DNA of 64,000 bases from Symbiodinium natans (lineage: Eukaryota > Sar > Dinophyceae > Suessiales > Symbiodiniaceae), in assembly GCA_905221605.1 (NCBI GenBank), contig CAJNDS010002634.1, forward strand, positions 252,501 through 316,500, written 5' to 3'. Positions within the stretch are counted from its first letter, which is position 1, and each line of letters starts with the position of its first letter. Below, piece by piece: positions 56,850 through 64,000 of the stretch. Both the position numbers and the translations under genes were made by a program. Below the pieces are notes generated by a model. It saw only the letters and a list, made by a program, of their open reading frames with translations, was not told where the DNA came from and ran no database searches.

Positions 56850-59800
56850 GACACGATGTCCAGGATGAAGCAACTGGAAGAGGCGCCGGGAGTTCCCTGG
56901 CAAGCATCCCAGGGGTGTGGGGTTCAGGGGTGTGAAGTTTAGGGTTTAGGGTTTCGGGTTTAGGGTTTAGGGTTGAGGGTTTAGGGCTCCGAGAGGGAGA
57001 TGGCCCTCAAGGACACATCTGGGGGGTTCCGGTGTCTCCGCTGAAGGGGCCGCCTCCTTTCGAAGTGCCTCTCAGAAGAGGAAGCCCCCGACTCGGAACC
57101 GACATACCGCCAAGGTTCGGGAACTCCCCCTGGTATCTTACCCCTAAACCCTAAACCCTAAACCCTAAACCCTAGACCCTAGACCCTAAACCCTAAACCC
57201 TAAACCCTAAACCCTACAGAATATATTCCTGAATTCGGCCTTCCCTGCAAACACAGCCATGCGGCAGGCCAAACCTCAGCTCCTAACGCCCCTCTTCCCC
57301 GAACCCGGAACCCCACACCCCCCCCCCCCCCACCCCCCCCCCCCACCCCCCCCCCCCCCCCCCCCCCCACCCCCCCCCCCCACCCCCCCCCCCCCACCCC
57401 CCCCCCCCCCCACCCCCCCACCCCACCCCCCCCCCCCACCCCCCCCCCCCACCCCCCCCCACCCCCCCCCCCCCACCCCCCCCCCCCCCACACCCCCCCC
57501 CCCCCCCACCCACCCCCCAAACCCCAACCCGGAACTCTCAACCCCAAACCCAGAACCCTCAAACCCACCCCTAAACCCCAAAGCCTGAACCCTCAACCCC
57601 TTAAACCATACCTCGGAGACTTCGGCGATGAGGCTTTCACCGAGCAGTCGAACCAGCAAGTGACTGACAACTGGGCTGTCCTGGATGATGCCATGGCATC
57701 TCGCCTGCTGCTTCAGACTTACTGTTGGTTAGTAGGGAATGAGGGAATTAGGGGCCTGATAATATACCCTTTAAGGGATTATATAGGGCCCCAATTCCCT
57801 CATTCCCTTCTGACCAACAGTAAGCTTCAGAAGGACTTGGGATGTTCCCCCTTCTGCTAACAGCTCTTTAATAGGGATTATGGTCCCCCCCCTAATTATC
57901 CCTATTAAGGACTGGTAGTATAAGGGGGAACACCCCAAAGAGGGACTCTTGTCTCGCCAAGACCGGCAGCGGCCGTGTCCAACAGTTTCCCGAGTTGCTT
58001 CGCAACCTCCTTCTGCCGGACTGTTACGCAAGCACATTGTAAAACCTAAACCCTAAACACTGTAGACTTGCAACCACCCGCCACAATGTTTTTTCCCCTC
58101 AAAACGCCGCGAAGTGCCCAAAAGCCCCTGGAGATCCCAAGTCCCCTTGAGCCCACGAGCTTCTGCAGTTTAAAATTTACTGTGTAGGATTTAGGGTTTA
58201 GGGCTCAGGGTTTAGGGTTTCCCTCAGAAGCTGCAACCAGGCCCTGATGAGGGAGCTGCGGAACCAGGAGGGTGAGGACGGACTGCGCTTGGGGGCATTT
58301 GGATTCCTCGTTCGGAAGATCGAAACTCCGAGCCCACGAAGGCACGTGGTGTCTTCCCTGGGCCACCCCCATCGCGATGGACAAAGCTCCGTAATCTAGG
58401 GGTCGGAAGAATTACTACTAGTATTCCCTCATGGTCCCTTTACAAATATACTAGAATACCTCCCCCCCCCTTCCCAAAAAAATCCTAGTCTACTTCTCGA
58501 GGCCCCTAGATCGCGTAAAGTTGGGCCTCGTGGTTCTAGAGGACCAGATCGGATCATTGATCTACGAGATGAACCAGAAAGTCGGGTTCTGCGGCAGCAA
58601 TTGCAGGGCTTCGGGGGCTTCGGCCCGAATGCTTTAGGGTTTAGGGTTTAGGGTTTAGGGTTTAGGTTGTAGGGATTACTGAATCACCCGATAGCAGTGA
58701 GTCGCTTCAGAGACATCACGATTTGGGTTGCAATGGGCGATCGATGATGTCATGGGAAGTTTTTGAGTGGTGAGGCTGCGTAGCTTGCTTTGCTCCAGCA
58801 GATCCCGACCTTCCCTAAACCTCAAGCCCCGGGCGCCCAAAGCCCCCACACCTCAAGCAACATGGCCTCTACGGCACCTGGGATTAGGGGATGCCAGCCC
58901 AGAAGACTCATCCACCAAATAGGCCACTCCCGCCCAAAACCCCAAAGCCCCACGCACATCACCAGCAGGGAGCTCCAGAAGAAGATGTCTACACCAACCA
59001 GAACAGTTTGGACAGTGGACCGCATCACGCGGAAAGCGGTTCAGAAGGACATCGGCCCGCAGGGACTAGGAACTTGTTTTAGGGCTATGCTGTAAAGCAA
59101 GGGCTAGGGTATAGGGTTTAGGACTAACTCAGCCGCCGGAGAATCTACTTGCAAACGCTCAGCAGCTAAGCCGACAGCCCCTGCTTCTGCTCGACAGCAT
59201 TGCATGCGTACTATGAAGAAAGACACACCGTTTTGAGCCACTTCCAGTTTAGCAACAAATTGCTTAAGAACCCCCCAAAAAACATATAATGTTCCTTATT
59301 AAGGGTAATATAGGGATTGTTGTCTTTTGTTGTTTTGGGGGTTCTTAAGCAAATAGTGGTTAGATGTTGGGGTCGACGGGTCCTTTTTCTGGCAGGACTA
59401 CTACGACGACCCGACCGAGCCGGAGAAGAAGCCGGCACTGGAAGACCAGGAGCTAACAGCAGAGGAGCCTTTCTTCACGACGTCGAGCGCCAACCCTAAA
59501 CTAGCCCTAGACCCTGAACCCTGAACCCTGAACCCTGAACCCTAAACCCCTAAACCCCAAACCCCTAAACCCCAAACCCCTAAACCCTAAACCCCAAAAG
59601 GCCGTCTGAGAATCCCCAGAAGAAAAGAATCCCTGAGTGAAGAGACCGAGAGCTGGGTCTGGGGCTTCGGAACCCCCAGCCCTTAACCGGCTGGGGTTTA
59701 GGGCTTAGGGGCTTCTGTGGGGTTTAGGGTTTAGGGTTTAGGGTTTAGGGCTGGCCCCTGAGGGGTTTTCTACCCCGGACCCCCTCACGTGGTACCCTGG

Positions 59801-60446
59801 ACTTTGCCGGACCCTTGTTTTAAGATACTCAAGATCATATTCAGGGCCATCTTCGGAGTCTATTCAGGGAGGCCATTACAGGTACAACCTTAGGAGTACG
59901 ACTCTTGATCCCTTGATTCCTTCCACCACGCCCCCCCCCCCCCCCCCAAGCACTTGCCTGTGAAGCCTCAGAGGCTTTGACATCCTCAAGCTGCAAACAG
60001 CTCCCTCAAGTGACGAAAAGAGGGACCCTTACAAGGGACCTTACGGGGTTACTTGGGGGGAACTCAGGGGCTGCCTCGGTATGTATGGACTTTCTAAGGT
60101 ATATAATGGGGGTTATGTAAGGGAATAAGATTAAGGCCCTTTTCTAGGGGCCCTTCCTTATACCCTGAGTGATCTCTCCCCCTTTCTCCCCTGGATATTG
60201 CAGAACTCAGGTTTTACCATTTGTTGAAGAACTCCCCCCCCCAAAAAAAACACATAGATAAATAAGTAAATAAATACTATATATATATGTATATATATAT
60301 ATATGTATATACATTCTTCCTTATAAAAGGGTACGGTTCTTCAGCAAAGAGTATGGTGGGGGGGGGGGTAGTTTTAGGGTGTAGCACTGTAAACCTTTAG
60401 GGTCATGGGCAAGAAGCCGAGGAGTTGGAAGGAGATCAAGAGTGAG
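56850..60446 (+). CDS. Unrecognised protein with acidic C-terminus
   Basis: Exon-like segments: 56850-56882 (DTMSRMKQLEE, GC donor); 56994-57011 (REMALK, 18 nt, GA donor); ~57629-57719 (FGDEAFTEQSNQQ, DNWAVLDDAMASRLLLQ); 58228-58271 (SCNQALMRELRNQEG, GT donor GTGAGG); 58542-58580 (DQIGSLIYEMNQK, GT donor); ~58970-59055 (ELQKKMSTPTRTVWTVD); 59396-59449 (DYYDDPTEPEKKPALEDQ, GA donor); ~60411-60446 (AEELEGDQE, stop TGA). A piece at ~57955-58027 (TGSGRVQQFPELLRNLLL) may also belong. No domain is recognised. Segments were chosen by codon-like composition and splice rules, so the chain is a hypothesis; the TGA at 60444 fits the acidic run before it. Confidence 0.4.
57143..57217 (-). repeat. CCCTAAA/CCCTAGA array
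   Basis: About ten units. Confidence 0.95.
57311..57518. repeat. 200-bp C-rich tract
   Basis: Runs of 7-20 C separated by single A, one strand only. Gives Pro-rich and Gly-rich artefact frames on the two strands. Confidence 0.97.
57720..57822. mobile_element. Family D MITE-like copy 2, near-perfect
   Basis: TACTGTTGGTTAGTAGGGAA at left and TTCCCTTCTGACCAACAGTA at right, ~30-bp inverted ends, 103 bp; starts directly at the end of a putative exon. Confidence 0.85.
57838..57937. mobile_element. Family B MITE-like copy 3
   Basis: TTGGGATGTTCCCCCTTCTG / AGTATAAGGGGGAACACCCC ends; 16 bp after the family D copy. Confidence 0.8.
58398..58512. mobile_element. Family E MITE-like copy
   Basis: GGGGTCGGAAGAATTACTAC at left and GTCTACTTCTCGAGGCCCCT at right, internal ATACTAGAATACCTCC. 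Confidence 0.6.
59255..59360. mobile_element. Family A MITE-like copy 3
   Basis: AAATTGCTTAAGAACCCCCC at left, GGGGGTTCTTAAGCAAATAG at right, 106 bp, immediately upstream of exon 59396. Confidence 0.85.
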
Positions 60447-60960
60447 CCGTTGCCGGGCCTTCTTCCCCTTGGGAGCTGGACAACCGTACATAACCCTAAA
60501 CCCTAAACCCTAAACCCTAAAACCCTAGAGTCCCGCAAAGCCTGTCCAGCATAGGTCGTATCTGCGACGCGTCCTCAGCTCCAGTGATCCCGAAGCCCTG
60601 AAACCTTGCTACCCTGCAGCCCCGATCATTCGACACACAGCCCATTCGTCCTCGCAGACGCCCTGGGCGCGAGACTTGTGCGGAAAAGACCCTGGAAGCA
60701 AGCTTCACCGGGCCGGGCTTTGGGTGAGGGAGGAGGCTTTCAAGCTCTACGCCCCATGCCCACTACAGAGCTACACCCACGTCAGGTCAGGGTGTTCAAA
60801 GGCAAGGGCTTCGTGAGGCCCAAGAGAACCAAACTCAAGACCCTATGGCTCCCGAAGCCGTGGAACCCTTAAACTGTTTTGGATTGTAATGTAGTAATGT
60901 AAAGCCCAAGCTATAAATCCTACAGTCCTTCAAGCCCCCGAAGCCCTCCTTTCGGCAAAG
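60447..60960. other. Spacer after the acidic-tail gene
   Basis: Four CCCTAAA units (60491-60525); an open frame at 60606-60872 is not convincing. Nothing else seen. Confidence 0.3.
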
Positions 60961-63092
60961 AAGTCAGCCGGCGGGCTCTGCAGGAGGAGCCTTTGCAGTG
61001 TGCGGTTGGATCTTGGGACGTGTCGTCTTTGTGCTGTATCCGGGCTTTTGGGGGCCCTTTGTGCCCCTCCCCTCATAATTCTGACGCCCCCGCACGCAGC
61101 CCCAAAACCCTAAACCCTTAACCTCCTAATCCCCTAACCCCTGAAACTCCTAAACCCCTAAACCCTAAACCCCTAAACCCTAAACCTCTAAACCCTGAAA
61201 GCCTACTATGTTGTCAGCGAGGGCTTGTGCTTGGGGATATTTCGTTGGGGTGAGGGCGCTTTGGCGACTTCGAGCCTCAACGAGCAGACGCAGTAGAGGG
61301 TTGAAGGGTGAGGGTTCGGAGGGAGATCCTGTCCCCTAGACCCCTTTTTGCCTAAACTGCTGTAGGGTTTAGGAAGTTTAGGGTTTAGGGAGTATTTTGC
61401 AATGTGTTCATCGTCTATCGTCCCCTTGTGTTGCCCACCACTGCGACTGGTCTGCTTGGCCTTTAGCCCTCACACCCTAGACTGGCTTAGGTCTCAAGAC
61501 AAGCATGCCACAGCAGAGTCTGCAACGCAAGCTCTTACCCGAACTCTGAACCCAAGCTCTCCTAGCCCTGCTTGCTGTGCAATATCATCCTGACTTGCAA
61601 AATTGGTTGCTGTTACTGTTGTCACCCGTACTACAACCGTAAATTGCATTTACTATCTTGTTTCTTCTGATTACTGTTATTCCCATGGTTCTATTCTTTA
61701 TTAGTATCATTATTGTTATGATTATGATTGTGATTCTGATTTTGATTATTATTATGATGATTATGAACATTACCATTAAGTATTCTTACTTATCTTTTTG
61801 TTATTGTTGCTATTGCTATATTTTAATCCCTAAACCCTGAACCGTAATCGTTACTTGATGGGCATCATTCTTTCCTTCGTGCTCCTTCGATGATGCACCC
61901 CTAAACCCTAAACCCTAAACCCTAAACCCTAAACCCTAAACCCTGAACCCTGAACCCTGAACCCTGAACCCTAAACCTAAACCCTAAACCCTAAAAACAA
62001 AACCTAAACCCTCCGGTGCCCTGAGGCCTCAGAGCGCGAGAAGACCAAGGATGCGGAACAGCGATGCTTGGGAGCCCACTTTGTGGGGCTTATGGTTTGG
62101 GGGGGTTTCGGGTTTAGGGTGTAGGGTGTAGGGTTTAGGGTTTGGGGTTTAGGGTGTGGGGTTTAGGGTTTAGGGTTTGGGCTTTGGGGGGTTTGGGGTT
62201 TGGGGTTTGGGGCTTAAAACATCCCAAGGTATGACTATGCTATGCAGGTTTTTTTGGGCGTTTGTAGTAAGGTCATCGAGGGGAATAGGGTTTAGGGTTT
62301 AGGGTTTAGGGTTCAGGGTTTAGGGTTTAGGGTTTAGGGTAAACCCTAAGGATCACAAGCCCTAGGCCCGAAGATGCCCCGATGCCAAGGTGTCAAGCTG
62401 CAAGCGGATTTCGACCAACAGGTCTGCGGACATCGGGGTTTCCGAAATTAGGGTTTTGGGGTTCTTATCGCAAGGGAATCCTACTATTTGGAGGTCCATG
62501 ATTTTAGGGGCCTCTTGTTTCCGAAAACTCCCATATGTTCAGGGGTTTTGGGGTCCGGAGCTTGGCCATGAGGGGTGTTTGTGAAGGCTTCCGGAACTTC
62601 AACCCCTAAGCCAACGGCCCTTAAACCGGGAGCGGTAAGCCACCAAGGTTCGGAGCTGGGTGTGGCTTCGTGTTAGGTTCGATTTTGCTTGGGTGTAGCA
62701 TGAAAAGGTGACTTCCCTTCCTGAAAGGGTTCTGAAGTATGTGCCCTGTATTTTGGGTACCTAAGGGGGTGTATAAGGGCTCCCCAACTAAGGAATGCGG
62801 CCTTAGGTGGCACCCGAGATGTGGTTAGAAGGGCTCCGCTGTAGGCCTGAAGCAAGCCCTAATGATTCCCAATTCCAAAATGCTTAAGCTCTGAAGTCCT
62901 TCGAAGCCCTCGAACGAGTACGCCTCGAGCCCTATCTGGGTTTGATATGCTGCCCATGCAGGTGAAAGCACTTTCCGAGGAGGGTCACGCGCGTGAGTTC
63001 GGGCCCTCGACATGTGCGGGCTACTGTTCGAACACGGTTTTGGGGCATAGGGCTGAGGCCATGAACTGCAAATCCAAGATGCTGCTCATTAG
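60961..63092 (+). CDS. Coiled-coil exon fragments
   Basis: Short helical pieces: 60961-60998 (VSRRALQEEPLQ), 61275-61296 (LNEQTQ then TAG), 62035-62073 (REKTKDAEQRCLG, GC donor), 62390-62421 (VKLQADFDQQ, GT donor) and 63063-63092 (ELQIQDAAH then TAG). All are charged and Gln-rich, like the coiled-coil gene at 20.7-24.6 kb. Two of them carry stops, so this may be the ends of two genes, or some are chance reads. Confidence 0.22.
61655..61780. repeat. AT-rich ATTATTATG microsatellite region
   Basis: Irregular TTATGATT/ATTATT tract of low GC in otherwise GC-balanced DNA. Confidence 0.85.
61902..61994 (-). repeat. CCCTAAA/CCCTGAA array
   Basis: About 13 units, upstream of the exon-like piece at 62035. 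Confidence 0.95.
62107..62220 (+). repeat. TTTAGGG/TGTAGGG/TTTGGGG array
   Basis: Mixed telomere-type variants following the exon-like piece at 62035-62073; a cleaner array lies at 62288-62341. Confidence 0.95.
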
Positions 63093-63512
63093 TTCGGAGT
63101 AGGTGCGAGGGAATTGGGCACTCCGGATGCCCCTACATAGCCCTTCAAGGGATCTATAGGGCAGCTACTTCCCCAATTTGGGCCGCATTCTTACACCCAT
63201 GCTCTTCGCGAGAATCAAGGAAGAGGGAGGGAGATGTGAGAGAGATGGCAGAGGCGGGATGTGATGATGAGAATGTGAATGTCAAAGCAAGAAAGAAGTT
63301 GCCCTGCGGTCAGTATAGGCTCGAGCAAGCTCACTTGGCCAGCGTCCTGTCCTGTTCATTTCAGGCAAAACCTTCGTATACTCAGCAACTTGGTAGCCCA
63401 GTGGTGCCCTTTACCCCTTCTTTTTTTGGGTTATGGGTTCTCTTATAAATTAAGCCAAACCCTAAAAAAGGGTGCCCTTCTTATAATCCGGTTACTGGGT
63501 TACCAAGGCAAG
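63093..63512. other. Spacer before the secreted-protein gene
   Basis: A family D-like element at 63094-63177 (GAGGGAATTGGG / CTTCCCCAATTT arms) and a purine-rich tract at 63216-63300. Probable trans-splice acceptor CAAG just before the ATG at 63513. Confidence 0.35.
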
Positions 63513-64000
63513 ATGGCTTTCCGCCTTCTCTTCGTCATCGCCGCAGTCCGCTGTGCGGAGGCTTCCCTTCGAGGAAACCTCCATGCGAGTGCCGGGTCCG
63601 TGAGCAAGGAGAAGCTCCGTGAGACCGTGCTGCAAGAGGTGGGGCGGTGGGGCGGTGGGGAGCGCCAGCTTACGCCACTGTAACTGGCGCTCTCTCTACA
63701 AAAACGCCTGAAAACCTGAAACGCCAAATCACAAAACCTCTAAAGCTCCCAAAGCCCTAAACCCCCAAAATTAGAACCCTCAAGCCCTTTTTCAGGTGAT
63801 GGCAGCACTGGGGAGCGGCAACCGCGTGACCGAAAAGCGCCTGCAGACCCTCGAGGTGGGGTTTCAGTTTAGGATTGAGGGTTTGGGGTTCAGGGCTCAG
63901 GGTTTGGTTTAGGGTTTGGTTTAGGGTTTCGTGTTTAGGGCCCGCAATCGCTGTGGCGGGGGAAGCCTGCCGCGCACGTCGAGCGGAAGCCATGCAAAGC
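63513..64000 (+). CDS. Secreted or membrane-targeted protein, 3' partial
   Basis: Exon 1, 63513-63638, begins MAFRLLFVIAAVRCAEA, a clear signal peptide with probable cleavage after AEA, then SLRGNLHASAGSVSKEKLRE and a GT donor. Exon 2, 63796-63855, reads VMAALGSGNRVTEKRLQTLE, phase 0 to phase 0, GT donor. The intron before exon 2 ends with CCCTAAA-like DNA, the one after begins with TTTAGGG-like DNA. A third exon may start at 63940, where the acceptor would be the TTTAG|GG of a telomere-type heptamer, continuing past the window end. Family unknown. Confidence 0.55.

Noticed and set aside
57200-57659. Gly-rich and Pro-rich frames
   Set aside because: They are reads of the C/G tract.
1-64000. 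CRISPR array or bacterial operons
   Set aside because: Repeats are contiguous heptamers without spacers; genes have introns, and no Shine-Dalgarno-led operons are seen.

Overview
The window looks like nuclear DNA of a dinoflagellate, or a very close alveolate relative. Five things point there. Every gene I can follow lies on the + strand, head to tail. Exons are tiny (about 20-90 nt). Intron donors are mostly GC, with some GA and GT, and acceptors are almost always AG|G. A 15-base match to the 3' part of the dinoflagellate spliced leader lies upstream of one gene. The DNA is saturated with the telomere-type heptamer TTTAGGG/CCCTAAA, inside introns as well as between genes. No species call is possible from sequence alone.

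Layout, all + strand. (1) 849-20181: a Snf2-family helicase, 5' end outside the window, whose conserved motifs from the DEAQ box to the C-terminal helicase tail are spread over more than 20 micro-exons. A second gene, an RRM (Mei2-like) protein at 4231-5551, sits inside one of its introns on the same strand. (2) 20714-24551: a coiled-coil gene with a tandemly duplicated three-exon block. (3) 28030-36940: a WD40-repeat protein. (4) 37780-39054: fragments of another WD40 gene. (5) 40545-42040: 3' end of an unrecognised helical protein. (6) 43084-47698: a TPR-like helical protein. (7) 48200-50461: a WDR74/NSA1 homologue (ribosome biogenesis), the best resolved whole gene. (8) 50876-56392: a TPR-like protein. 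(9) 56850-60446: an unrecognised protein with an acidic tail. (10) 60961-63092: coiled-coil exon fragments. (11) 63513 onward: the start of a secreted protein, cut by the window end.

The striking pattern is in the introns. Many carry TTTAGGG arrays just after the donor and CCCTAAA arrays just before the acceptor, so the pre-mRNA would carry long complementary arms that bring the splice sites together. In three cases the donor GT is itself part of the first heptamer (GG|GTTTAGGG). Telomeric arrays also interrupt or truncate copies of short inverted-repeat (MITE-like) elements, of which at least six families recur here. This suggests telomere-type DNA has been inserted repeatedly at internal sites and turned into, or captured by, introns.

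Exon limits below were chosen by hand from homology, reading phase and GC/GA/GT...AG rules. Boundaries may be off by a few bases and some micro-exons are missing.
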